Source of the DNA: an uncultured Erwinia sp.
GTDB lineage: Bacteria; Pseudomonadota; Gammaproteobacteria; Enterobacterales; Enterobacteriaceae
Assembly: GCA_946221915.1 (NCBI GenBank)
Contig: CAMIKG010000006.1
Coordinates: 1-64,000, forward strand
Length of the DNA: 64,000 nucleotides
Direction of reading: 5' to 3'
The position numbers and the translations under genes were made by a program. The notes beneath the pieces were generated by a model, which saw nothing but the letters and a program-made list of their open reading frames with translations, searched no databases and had not been told where the DNA came from. The stretch's first letter is position 1; each line of letters begins with the position of its first letter. Shown here piece by piece: positions 34,984 through 43,639 of the stretch.

Positions 34984-36402
34984 ATGTCCATCAGTCGGCG
35001 TCAATTTATTCAGGCATCGGGCGCGGCCCTGTGTGCGGGCGCGCTGCCCGGCCAGGCAAAGGCGGCTGCGAACGGCACACCGCTGCCGGTGCCGCCATTG
35101 CTTGAATCGCGTCGTGGTCAGCCGCTGTTTCTCACCCTGCAGCGCAGCCACTGGTCGTTCAGTGGTGATACCAGCAATAAAGCGCCTGTCTGGGGCGTTA
35201 ATGGCATCTATCTCGGGCCGACCATCCGTGTCTGGAGCGGTGACGATGTCAAATTGATTTACAGCAACCGCCTGAATGAACCGGTCGCGATGACGGTGGC
35301 AGGGCTGCAGGTGCCAGGCCCGCTGATGGGCGGTGCGCCACGCATGATGTCGCCGGGTACTGACTGGGCGCCGGTAGTGCCGATTCGTCAGGCTGCCGCC
35401 ACCTGCTGGTATCACGCCAATACCCCTAACCGCATGGCGCCGCATGTGTATAACGGCCTGGCAGGCATGTGGCTGATCGAAGACAGCATCAGCAAATCGC
35501 TGCCTCTTCCCAATCATTATGGCGTCGATGATTTTCCGCTGATTATACAGGATAAGCGGCTGGATAACTTTGGCGCGCCAGCGTATGACCCGCCGGGCAG
35601 CGGCGGTTTTGTCGGCGATACCCTGCTGGTTAACGGCGTGCAAAGTCCGTTTGTTGAAGTCTCACGTGGCTGGGTGCGTCTGCGTTTGCTGAATGCGTCG
35701 AACTCGCGCCGCTATCAGCTGACGCTGAGTGACGGTCGGCCGTTGCAGGTGATCGCCAGCGATCAGGGGTTCCTGCCTGCCCCGGTGGCAGTGCAGCAAC
35801 TGTCGCTGGCGCCGGGAGAGCGACGTGAAATTCTGGTCGATATGTCGCAGGGCAATGAAGTGTCAATCAGCGCCGGTGTGGCGGCCACCATCGTGGAGCG
35901 TCTGCGCGGTCTGTTCGAACCGTCCACCATTCTGACCTCGACCACGGTGGTGACGCTGCGTCCGACCGGGATGCTGCCGCTGGTCACCGATAACCTGCCA
36001 ATGCGGCTGGTGGCGGATCAAATCCTCGATGGTATTCCGGGGCGCACCCGTGAATTGCGCCTTGGCGACAGCCTGCCGGGGATTAACGGCGCGATATGGG
36101 ATATGACGCGCATCGATATTCAGGCGCAACAGGGCAGCTTTGAGCGCTGGATTATTCATGCCGATGTCCCGCAATCGTTCCATATCGAAGGGGTGATGTT
36201 CCTGGTGAAAAGCGTCAATGGCGCGCAGCCGATGGGTGAAGATCGCGGCTGGAAAGATACCGTCTGGGTCGATGGCGATATCGAACTGCTGGTGATGTTC
36301 CCGCAAGCCTCATCGCAACACTTCCCGTTTGTCTACCACAGCCAGACGCTGGAGATGGCCGATCGCGGTTCGGCCGGGCAGCTGCTGGTACAGCCTGCTT
36401 AA
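34984..36402 (+). CDS. ftsP: Cell-division protein FtsP (SufI)
   Basis: 472 residues (E. coli 470). A periplasmic multicopper-oxidase-like protein that protects the divisome under stress. The Tat signal peptide SRRQFIQASGAALCAG at 4-19 has the twin-arginine motif. Three cupredoxin domains are present, but the His clusters that bind copper in true oxidases are largely missing, as is known for SufI. It is the third gene of the conserved parC-plsC-ftsP order, 136 bp after plsC, with ACGGAGTTGTT before ATG. Confidence 0.95.
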   Translation: MSISRRQFIQASGAALCAGALPGQAKAAANGTPLPVPPLLESRRGQPLFLTLQRSHWSFSGDTSNKAPVWGVNGIYLGPTIRVWSGDDVKLIYSNRLNEPVAMTVAGLQVPGPLMGGAPRMMSPGTDWAPVVPIRQAAATCWYHANTPNRMAPHVYNGLAGMWLIEDSISKSLPLPNHYGVDDFPLIIQDKRLDNFGAPAYDPPGSGGFVGDTLLVNGVQSPFVEVSRGWVRLRLLNASNSRRYQLTLSDGRPLQVIASDQGFLPAPVAVQQLSLAPGERREILVDMSQGNEVSISAGVAATIVERLRGLFEPSTILTSTTVVTLRPTGMLPLVTDNLPMRLVADQILDGIPGRTRELRLGDSLPGINGAIWDMTRIDIQAQQGSFERWIIHADVPQSFHIEGVMFLVKSVNGAQPMGEDRGWKDTVWVDGDIELLVMFPQASSQHFPFVYHSQTLEMADRGSAGQLLVQPA

Positions 36403-36449
36403 TCGGTGGCGGGCCGGGCGATGAATCTGGCCCAATGATGGCTTACGTC

Positions 36450-39212
36450 TTACTCGCTGTTCTCTTCGGCCTGCTGCTGGACGCTCAGATGGTGTTCCAG
36501 GTTATTCATCAGCCGGGGATTTGTGACCGGAAGCGCAATAATTACCTGTCTTATCTGTTCGCGCAGCGTTGCGCCTATTCGCGCAATCTCCTGTAACCCA
36601 TTGATATCTTTATTGCCAGGTAATGCCAGCGCGGCGGCTTCTGTCAGGCAAAAGCCCGGCGTCGCGGTGCTCTTTAATTCACAGCCGGCGCGGTTAAAGA
36701 GTATTCGCGCGGGATTGCTTTTGCGTGCAAAAAAATAGGCCTGATGGTCTGCCAGTCGCCATGCGTAGTAATGGTCTGCGTTAATGTATTGGATCACCGC
36801 CACAGAACGTCTTTCCCGACTGTTCATTCGCAGCAGGTCCGCGGGCTGCAGGGTGTGCTCAGCGGTCGCCGTAAAGGCACTGATGACGCGATCATTCGGG
36901 GTGACGATCACCAGCGCAGTATTTTGCGCAAGGTACATTTCGCTAAGGGAAATCAGTTTTGGCACCGCGTCGAAACTTTGATGTTTCCAGGCATGACTAT
37001 CGCCAATATTATTCGCCAGCCAGGACAAATTAGGCGCCCCTGCCAGCGCGATCATCTCCTGCGGCGGCGGGGTGGCGATAGCGGGGCTTGTTAGCGGGGT
37101 GGTAGCTCGTGTGCCGGGTGGGGTGGTTTTCTCCCAGCCTTTTCTGGGTTGTGTCAGGTAATAATCAAACCGCTGCAACCATTCCGTCTTCTCCGCTTCA
37201 GTTATCTCATTGTGCAGTGTGCGCTGCCACGCATTCATCATTTCCCTGCCTTGCTGCGTCAGCCCATGGACATCCGCGAGTTGCCGCCACTGCTGCTGCG
37301 GCAGGCTGAAGTATTCAGCCAGTGCCAGCAGGCGTTCTTCCAGGATGGTGGCGCCAAATTCCTGCAGTCTTTGCGCGATGCTATCCCACATCAGCAATGG
37401 GGCGCCAAACGTCTGTTGCCGGGCAGAAGAGGAAGCCGTTTGCGGCAGGTTTGCTGATGGCCTGACAGGACTGCTGGCGACGGATGACGCCAGCGTTTGC
37501 GATGAATCGGAGGTTTGCCGGTCAAGGTTAATTAACACCTGGCGCATTGCCGGGCGTGGTGTCAGCGGCGACGATGCTGCAACGGAGTGTATCTCCCCGG
37601 ACGCGATGTCACTGGTCTGGACCTCCACCGTCTGCATTCTGATGCCGGGCATATCATCGGATCGCACGTCATCGGTCTGTATCTGGGCATCCCGCACGCC
37701 CTCATACTGAAGATCTTCGACTGGTATGTCATCGGTTTGCGCTTCTGCGTGTCGTACTTCAATAAACTCTTCTGCAGCGGTCAGTACAGGAGGAAAAGAA
37801 AATCGTGAATATTCGGAGATCGTACGTACGGGACTCAGCGGCGGCGGTGAGGAGATATGCATCGGAGATAGGGGGTCTGCGCTGTGCGAAGGCATGTCCT
37901 CCGAGACCAGACTCAGGGTGCTGCTCTCATGGGAAGGAATCGGCGGCTGACTTTGCTCGCTGGCCGCTGACAGACAGGCGTCTGTGCAGTATCTGATGAC
38001 ATCCTCCATTCGTGCGGGCGTCTCATTCCTGCTCAGGCTGTTCAGACAACTGTATTGCGGAAACATCGCTATCAGGCATTGCTGGTATTGCCCCTGTATT
38101 TTGCCAAGCTTTCTTTGAGTACGCTGCTGCTGCGCTCCGCGGGTTTCCGCCACACTCTTGCGCAACCGGGCGATTTTATTTTCCAGCGTCGTCATCTCGC
38201 GCAACTGGCGCGCTTCAACGCTAAGCTGATTCACCTGCGCTCTGGCTTGCAGGGTAATCACCCGGGTTAACACTCCAACCGCTGTGTACTGCATACCCGC
38301 TGGAAACTGGGGAGTGGTGTAGCGTTTTTCGCAGACCTCAAACTGCAGCTTAATCAGATCGGGCATGGCTTCTGTCATCTTGTTCAGGATGGCGGGCAGC
38401 GTCTGTCGTATCCCGGCCAGCGGCTGTGCCATACGTTTTAATGCGGTGGCGGCATCCTTCATGACGGCGCCTGCCGCGTTGCGCAGTTCCTGTTCCCTGA
38501 TGATGGCCTGCTGCACCCACTCCCTTGTTCTCAGGGAACTTTCTGCCGACGCGGGTACGGCCTGTGTACTGATGCTGACTGCAAGGGAGGAGACCGTTGA
38601 CGGCCCGCTTCTGCGGATGCGGGTTGCTGGTGTGTGGCCCGGTTGCCCGGCTGTGCTGACATTGGACGCTGATGTCTGGTCTGATTGCCCGAGCCTGCTG
38701 GCATTCGCTGCCAGCTTTTGCACTACCCGTTCAAGCTTGCTGCCGATGACTTCGGATACCTGCTTTTCAGCCGAATAACAGTAATCCATCTGAGGCGGGT
38801 TTCCCCGGCGCGAGCTGAATCTGCTGCCTGTATCAGCAGGTTCCTGAAAGGTAAGATCAATCGGACCGCAGCCTGCAGAATGGCGTGAGGCGGGCAGATA
38901 ACATTGCCTGGGGTCCGTTAACGGGTTATCACGCCGCTCCCACACTGAGGGCTGAATCGTGTTTCTGATGGCGGAGATGAATGCAGGCGTTTCCGGGAAT
39001 GGGTATGGCTCTGGCAGCGAATAGCGCTGCGGGTCGGGGAGTGATGGCGGCTGAGGGTATTGCTGCTGTGACCAGGGGGCTGCCTGGCTGGAGGCATTGC
39101 TTATCTGATGCAGGGCATCTGTCACAGACAATCGACTGGCGGGGGGCGGTGGTGATGCAAGCTGCAAGTCGTTCGGGTTTGCAGCTTCCCTCATCTCGAC
39201 ACTTTTCGTCAT
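36450..39212 (-). CDS. Large orphan protein: Pro/Ser/Gln-rich, coiled-coil, 20-residue repeats, OTU-like C-terminal region
   Basis: 920 residues that I do not recognise as any named family. In order: Pro-rich N-terminus (about 20-100, PPPPASR, QYPQPPSLPDPQ) with no signal peptide; helical region (about 225-300); coiled coil (about 320-380); low-complexity Ser/Pro region (420-470); three 20-residue repeats starting at QTDD 492, QTDD 512 and QTSD 532; compact helical segment (606-685) loosely like a death-fold; Ser/Thr/Pro linker; C-terminal alpha/beta segment (725-850). The last part has GDSHAW at 737-742 and NADHYYAW at 811-818, spaced as the GDC and HY motifs of OTU proteases, but with Ser for Cys. 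GAGG lies four bases before ATG. Base and codon use is less GC-rich than the flanks. The build is like a type III or other secreted effector. It stands alone between ftsP and dkgA. Confidence 0.6.
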   Translation of the reverse strand: MTKSVEMREAANPNDLQLASPPPPASRLSVTDALHQISNASSQAAPWSQQQYPQPPSLPDPQRYSLPEPYPFPETPAFISAIRNTIQPSVWERRDNPLTDPRQCYLPASRHSAGCGPIDLTFQEPADTGSRFSSRRGNPPQMDYCYSAEKQVSEVIGSKLERVVQKLAANASRLGQSDQTSASNVSTAGQPGHTPATRIRRSGPSTVSSLAVSISTQAVPASAESSLRTREWVQQAIIREQELRNAAGAVMKDAATALKRMAQPLAGIRQTLPAILNKMTEAMPDLIKLQFEVCEKRYTTPQFPAGMQYTAVGVLTRVITLQARAQVNQLSVEARQLREMTTLENKIARLRKSVAETRGAQQQRTQRKLGKIQGQYQQCLIAMFPQYSCLNSLSRNETPARMEDVIRYCTDACLSAASEQSQPPIPSHESSTLSLVSEDMPSHSADPLSPMHISSPPPLSPVRTISEYSRFSFPPVLTAAEEFIEVRHAEAQTDDIPVEDLQYEGVRDAQIQTDDVRSDDMPGIRMQTVEVQTSDIASGEIHSVAASSPLTPRPAMRQVLINLDRQTSDSSQTLASSVASSPVRPSANLPQTASSSARQQTFGAPLLMWDSIAQRLQEFGATILEERLLALAEYFSLPQQQWRQLADVHGLTQQGREMMNAWQRTLHNEITEAEKTEWLQRFDYYLTQPRKGWEKTTPPGTRATTPLTSPAIATPPPQEMIALAGAPNLSWLANNIGDSHAWKHQSFDAVPKLISLSEMYLAQNTALVIVTPNDRVISAFTATAEHTLQPADLLRMNSRERRSVAVIQYINADHYYAWRLADHQAYFFARKSNPARILFNRAGCELKSTATPGFCLTEAAALALPGNKDINGLQEIARIGATLREQIRQVIIALPVTNPRLMNNLEHHLSVQQQAEENSE

Positions 39213-39388
39213 AAAACCTCACCCAGCCATGTTGGCGGTTTTCGCTGTACGGACAGATAATAGTGCCGATTAAGATACGAGTCGGCGGTCTTTTCTGCTT
39301 GCAGCTTTCGCCACTTTACCTGGGGCTTTCTGATATCCGGCTGGGGAGAATTGCTGGTAGAGGACGCGCCGATGGCGGTAAAAAGCAC
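39209..39388 (-). CDS. Possible small coupled ORF before the orphan gene (about 59 residues)
   Basis: From GTG 39388 the frame reads to TGA at 39211-39209, which overlaps the ATG of the 920-residue gene (ATGA). The product would be basic and hydrophilic, with PDIRKPQVKWRKLQAEKTAD and LNRHYYLSVQRKPPTWLGEV. The candidate start lies directly behind the dkgA terminator hairpin and has no ribosome site, so the true start is unclear. It could be a genuine small partner (for example a chaperone or leader), a remnant, or chance. Confidence 0.3.
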   Translation of the reverse strand: MLFTAIGASSTSNSPQPDIRKPQVKWRKLQAEKTADSYLNRHYYLSVQRKPPTWLGEVL

Positions 39389-39420
39389 AACCGGGCGGCA
39401 GGGTTACCTGCCGCCCGGTT
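39380..39420 (-). terminator. Terminator of dkgA
   Basis: A perfect 14-bp stem AACCGGGCGGCAGG / CCTGCCGCCCGGTT (39389-39420) with a GTTA loop, followed on the minus strand by GTGCTTTTT (39388-39380). Confidence 0.9.
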
Positions 39421-39435
39421 TGAGGTCTGGCTGCG

Positions 39436-40260
39436 TTAGTTTAACTCGTCCGGATTTGGTCCCAGACGGTTACCTTTATCCAGTTTGGTCAGGTCGCTGA
39501 TTTCCGGTTTTTCCAGGCGGAAATCGAACACCTTAAAGTTCTCTTCAATGCGCGATGGGGTGACGGATTTCGGGATCACCACCAGGCCGCTATCCAGATG
39601 CCAGCGAATCACAATCTGCGCTGGGGTCTTACCATATTTTTTTGCCAGATTTTTCACAATTTCATGGTCAAACACACCTTTGCCGCCCTGCGCCAGCGGA
39701 CTCCAGGATTCAGTCTGGATCTGATGCATCGCATTCCACGCATGCAGTTCGCGCTGCTGCAGCATCGGATGCAGTTCAATCTGATTGACCACCGGCGTCA
39801 CGCCGGTTTCATCGAGCAGGCGCTTCAGGTGCGGCTGGTTAAAGTTACACACGCCGATGCTTTTGGTCAGCCCCTGCTGCTGCAGTTCAATCAGTGATTG
39901 CCAGGCTTTGACATAGTTATCCTGCTGCGGGCAGGGCCAGTGCAGCAGATAGAGATCGACACTCTCCAGCTGCAGCTTTTTCAGGCTGGTTTCCAGCGCT
40001 TTTGGCGCATTCAGCTGCTCGTCATTCCACAGTTTGGTGGTGACAAAAATTTCGTCACGCGGCACGTCAGTTTCCTGCAGCGCCTGACCAATCCCTTCCT
40101 CATTTTTATAGATAGCCGCGGTATCAATCGAGCGATAGCCGACCTGTAGTGCGGTCAGCGCAGCGCTGCGCGCCTCTTCGATACTGGCCTGCCAGACGCC
40201 CAGTCCCAGTTGCGGCATCATATTGCCATCGCGAAGCTTAATAATCGGTTGATCTGCCAT
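39436..40260 (-). CDS. dkgA: 2,5-diketo-D-gluconate reductase A / methylglyoxal reductase
   Basis: 274 residues (E. coli 275). NADPH-dependent aldo-keto reductase (AKR5) that reduces 2,5-diketogluconate, methylglyoxal and small keto esters. Catalytic tetrad Asp in SIDTAAIYKNE (with Tyr), Lys in TTKLWND and His in LLHWPCP. The NADPH-site IPKSVTPSRIEEN is present. In E. coli it is the second gene of yqhD-dkgA under YqhC. Here yqhC is directly divergent and yqhD is missing. AGGAGACG lies before ATG. Confidence 0.95.
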   Translation of the reverse strand: MADQPIIKLRDGNMMPQLGLGVWQASIEEARSAALTALQVGYRSIDTAAIYKNEEGIGQALQETDVPRDEIFVTTKLWNDEQLNAPKALETSLKKLQLESVDLYLLHWPCPQQDNYVKAWQSLIELQQQGLTKSIGVCNFNQPHLKRLLDETGVTPVVNQIELHPMLQQRELHAWNAMHQIQTESWSPLAQGGKGVFDHEIVKNLAKKYGKTPAQIVIRWHLDSGLVVIPKSVTPSRIEENFKVFDFRLEKPEISDLTKLDKGNRLGPNPDELN

Positions 40261-40484
40261 AACGTCTCCTTGCTCACGAGTTAACGGATGCCAGCGGCAT
40301 CGGTTTAATAGTAGAGTCTAGACTGCTCTCGCAGGTTCCCGCGAAATATCGCTACCCTAATGGTCTGCAGCAGCAGCGGCTATGCCCATTTCTGCTTTAA
40401 TCTTGCCTGATCCTCTCGCACGCTGGAGAATTGCACGGCAACAGGGCACACTTTGTTGATTCTCAGCGGATCAGGGACACTTTT

Positions 40485-41375
40485 ATGGATCGTCAGGCGA
40501 TCTGCGCGCGGCTGGCGCAGCAGGTGGCAGGGTTGATGACCGGCGGTAACACGTCGCTGTCATCGGTGCCGGATATCAAATTACTGTATGCCGACCGCCA
40601 CTACGGCCGCACACCCGTGATGTATAAACCCGGTATCGTGATCCTGTTTCAGGGCAGGAAAATGGGTTACCTCGGTACTGAGGTGTTTCAGTACGACGTT
40701 AATCACTATCTGATGCTGACGGTGCCGCTGCCGTTTGAGTGCGAAACCTTCGCCAGCCCGGAAGCGCCGCTGGCTGGCATTTCGCTGCATGTCGATCCGC
40801 TGACGCTGCAGGATCTGCTGATGGAGATCGGCGATGACGACAGTTTCCAGCCTGTGCCGCAAACGCGCGGCTTTCATTCGGTGGCGTTAAGTGAAGTGAT
40901 GCTGTGCGCCTGTGAGCGATTGCTGGATGTGATGTCGCAGCCGCGCGATGCGCGGGTGCTGGGGCCGAACATTGTGCGCGAAATTCTCTACTATGTGCTG
41001 ACCGGCCCCGGTGGCGGAGCGCTACTGTCGCTGGTCAGTCGTCAGACGCAGTTCAGCCAGATTGCCCGTGCGCTGCGCCGCATCGAACATCATTACACCG
41101 ACAGCCTGAGCGTGGAGTCGCTGGCGGCGGAAGTAAACATGAGTGTCTCCGCCTTTCATCATAACTTTAAAGCGGTGACCAGCACCTCGCCGCTGCAGTA
41201 TCTGAAAAGCTACCGTCTGCATCAGGCGCGTATGCTGATGCTGCAAGATGGGCTGAAAGCCAGTGCGGCGGCCATGCGCGTCGGCTATGAAAGCGCGTCG
41301 CAGTTTTCGCGGGAATTTAAACGCTTTTTTGGCGTGACGCCGGGGGAAGAAGTGGCGCGGATGCGTGTGTCATAA
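40485..41375 (+). CDS. yqhC: AraC-family regulator YqhC
   Basis: 296 residues. N-terminal cupin-like sensor (about 20-170; SSVPDIKLLYADRHYGRTPV, LLTVPLPFECET-like) and C-terminal AraC double helix-turn-helix (about 195-295; LAAEVNMSVSAFHHNFK, AAMRVGYESASQFSREFKR). In E. coli YqhC senses reactive aldehydes and turns on yqhD-dkgA. Its position, divergent from dkgA with about 220 bp between, fits that role. The frame is open 54 bases upstream; ATG 40485, behind CAGGGACAC, agrees with the family. Confidence 0.9.
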   Translation: MDRQAICARLAQQVAGLMTGGNTSLSSVPDIKLLYADRHYGRTPVMYKPGIVILFQGRKMGYLGTEVFQYDVNHYLMLTVPLPFECETFASPEAPLAGISLHVDPLTLQDLLMEIGDDDSFQPVPQTRGFHSVALSEVMLCACERLLDVMSQPRDARVLGPNIVREILYYVLTGPGGGALLSLVSRQTQFSQIARALRRIEHHYTDSLSVESLAAEVNMSVSAFHHNFKAVTSTSPLQYLKSYRLHQARMLMLQDGLKASAAAMRVGYESASQFSREFKRFFGVTPGEEVARMRVS

Positions 41376-41525
41376 GTGCCGGATTGCACTGCGTCCGCCT
41401 GCAGGCGATCTGCATGTCTGGCATTAGAGGAAACACGGCGATGGCTCCGGAGCGGCTTGCCCGCGGAGGAACGCGCCGTGGTCGCCCCGGGTATCGCGAT
41501 CAGTCAGACGGTATCCTGCCTGATC

Positions 41526-42191
41526 TCAGGCCTGCGCCTTCTTCTTTTTATGTTTCCACACCATCGTGATACTGCCGATCAGGCCAATAAACAGCAGCGC
41601 GACCGGTAACACCATCAGAATAGCCATCGCCTGATCTTCATGGCGTTTGATAAACGGCACCTGGCTGATGCCGTAGCCAAACGCGACGACAATCGACACC
41701 CACAGCAGGCCGCTCAGCCAGTTAAAAAACTGGAAACGACCATTTTTCAGTCCGGAGATACCCGCCATCGTTGGCAGCAGGGTACGGACAAAGGCAAGGA
41801 AACGTCCCACCAGCAGGGCGACTAAGCCGTGGCGGTTAAACATATGCCACGCGCGCTGATGATATTGCGCGGGCAGATGCAGCAGCCAGCTCTTCACCAG
41901 CTGTGTATTGCCCAGCCAGCGACCCTGCAGATAGCTCAGCCAGCAACCCAAACTGGCGGCGGTGGTGAGGATCAGCATGGTCGGGACAAAATCCATCACG
42001 CCTTTCGCCACCATGGCGCCTGCCAGCAGCAATAAACTGTCGCCGGGCAAAAACGAAGCAGGCAGCAAACCATTTTCCAGAAACAGAGTGAGAAACATCA
42101 CTCCATACACCATCCACACCACTTCAGGATTGGCCAGCGCGGCAAAGTCCTGATGCCAAAGCGCCTGCACAATCTCATGTATCGCACTCAT
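41526..42191 (-). CDS. yghB: DedA-family membrane protein YghB
   Basis: 221 residues (E. coli 219). An inner-membrane DedA/SNARE-associated protein. With paralogue YqjA it is needed for envelope integrity, proton-motive-force homeostasis and cell division in E. coli. Visible: the re-entrant-loop motifs FLENGLLPASFLPGDSLLLL and GRFLAFVRTLLPTMAGI (with the essential Arg residues), several membrane helices and a basic tail KHKKKKAQA. ATG 42191 is chosen from the family start; the frame runs 66 bases further upstream. It follows metC on the same strand, as in E. coli. Confidence 0.93.
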   Translation of the reverse strand: MSAIHEIVQALWHQDFAALANPEVVWMVYGVMFLTLFLENGLLPASFLPGDSLLLLAGAMVAKGVMDFVPTMLILTTAASLGCWLSYLQGRWLGNTQLVKSWLLHLPAQYHQRAWHMFNRHGLVALLVGRFLAFVRTLLPTMAGISGLKNGRFQFFNWLSGLLWVSIVVAFGYGISQVPFIKRHEDQAMAILMVLPVALLFIGLIGSITMVWKHKKKKAQA

Positions 42192-42336
42192 GTAATATCC
42201 TGTTTGCTGTGGTTCTAAGCCCTGGCGAAGATTGTACCTGCAAACGGCAGGCAACATGTTGATCTATGGCGCGAAGCTGCATTGTTGTTGAGGCGCGATT
42301 AAGACTTTTCTCGTGCCACTCGCGCCTGAGTCATGG

Positions 42337-43527
42337 TTATTGGGCAATGCGCGTAAATCCGGCGGCCAGATCGTCGATTAAATCATCAACATTTTCCAGG
42401 CCGATATGCACACGCACCAGTGTACCGTTAAAGTCGACGCCAGCGACAGGGCGGATTTCCGCCAGCTCTTCTGGCTGGTTCGCCAGAATCAGCGACTCAT
42501 AGCCGCCCCACGAGTAGGCCATGCTGAAATGCTCGAAGTGATCGAGGTAATCAGCCAGCTGCTGTGGCGTCAGTTTTTGCTTCAGGACAAACGAGAACAG
42601 GCCGCTGCTGCCCGTGAAATCACGTTTCCAGAACTCATGACCTTTGCACTGCGGCAGCGCCGGATGGTTGACCACCGCCACTTCCGGCCGCTGCGCCAGC
42701 CATTGCGCGACGCGGATACTGCTCTCCTCATGCTGACGTAGTCGCACCGCCAGCGTGCGCAGGCCGCGGCTGGCCATGTAGGCGGTGTCGGCATCCACTG
42801 TTTGTCCCATCAGATAGGAGTTTTCGCGCAGCTGCGCCCAGCAGCGCTCATTGGCGACCGCCGTGCCGATCATCGCATCGGAATGACCAATCAGATATTT
42901 AGTGCCGGCCTGAATAGAGATATCGATACCGAAATCGAGCGCGCGGAACAGGATGCCCGCTGCCCAGGTGTTATCCAGCATAATCACCGCGTCAGGCGCT
43001 TTGCTGCGCACGGCGGCGACAATCGCCGGAATGTCCTGCACTTCCATGGTGATGGAGCCGGGTGATTCCAGGAACACCACTTTAGTATTCGGCTGCACCA
43101 GTTCAGCGATGCCCGCGCCAATGCAGGGATCGAACCAGCTGGTGGTGACATTCATTTTGCTGAGGATTTTGGTACAAAAGTCCTGCGTTGGTTCGTAGGC
43201 TGAGCCGGTGACCAGCACATGATCGCCTGCGGAAACGAACGAAAGAATGGCGTTCGCCACTGCTGCTGCGCCGCAGGGGTAGAGTACACAGCCCGCGCCG
43301 CCTTCCAGCTCGGTCATCGCTTCCTGCAGGGAGAAGTGCGTCAGGGTGCCGCGACGGCCATAGAACAGCTCGCCATGCGCCCGTCCTGCGGTGGCGCGTT
43401 TTTTCTCCGCCACGGTGTCAAACACCAGCGACGACGCGCGCTGAATCACGCTGTTGACGGAACCCTGCGTAAAGCGTTTCGCCCGACCGGCGCTAATCAG
43501 CGCGGTTTCGATTTTTTTCGTAGTCAT
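42337..43527 (-). CDS. metC: Cystathionine beta-lyase
   Basis: 396 residues (E. coli 395). PLP enzyme that splits cystathionine into homocysteine, pyruvate and ammonia. The PLP lysine lies in SIQAGTKYLIGHSDAM. ELFYGRRGTLTHFSLQ and SPGSITMEVQDIPA are the usual substrate/PLP blocks. The frame is open 84 bases upstream, but MTTKKIETALI at 43527 is the family start. In E. coli metC is next to exbBD; here a TRAP operon intervenes. I see no clear MetJ box array. Confidence 0.95.
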   Translation of the reverse strand: MTTKKIETALISAGRAKRFTQGSVNSVIQRASSLVFDTVAEKKRATAGRAHGELFYGRRGTLTHFSLQEAMTELEGGAGCVLYPCGAAAVANAILSFVSAGDHVLVTGSAYEPTQDFCTKILSKMNVTTSWFDPCIGAGIAELVQPNTKVVFLESPGSITMEVQDIPAIVAAVRSKAPDAVIMLDNTWAAGILFRALDFGIDISIQAGTKYLIGHSDAMIGTAVANERCWAQLRENSYLMGQTVDADTAYMASRGLRTLAVRLRQHEESSIRVAQWLAQRPEVAVVNHPALPQCKGHEFWKRDFTGSSGLFSFVLKQKLTPQQLADYLDHFEHFSMAYSWGGYESLILANQPEELAEIRPVAGVDFNGTLVRVHIGLENVDDLIDDLAAGFTRIAQ

Positions 43528-43639
43528 ACCAAAGCTGCCCTGCCAATCCTGAGAAACAATTAACTTAACACGATTAGCAGGTGCTGGCTTAGCAGGAAAA
43601 TGGATAATCACCTGCGCCCGGCAACCACCGGGCGCGTAT

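Noticed and set aside
36744..37808. Plus-strand frames opposite the 920-residue gene, considered as alternative genes because the minus-strand protein is unknown
   Set aside because: They are short, mutually overlapping and lack good starts. The minus frame is open for 2.76 kb with a ribosome site and an internal in-frame 60-bp repeat.
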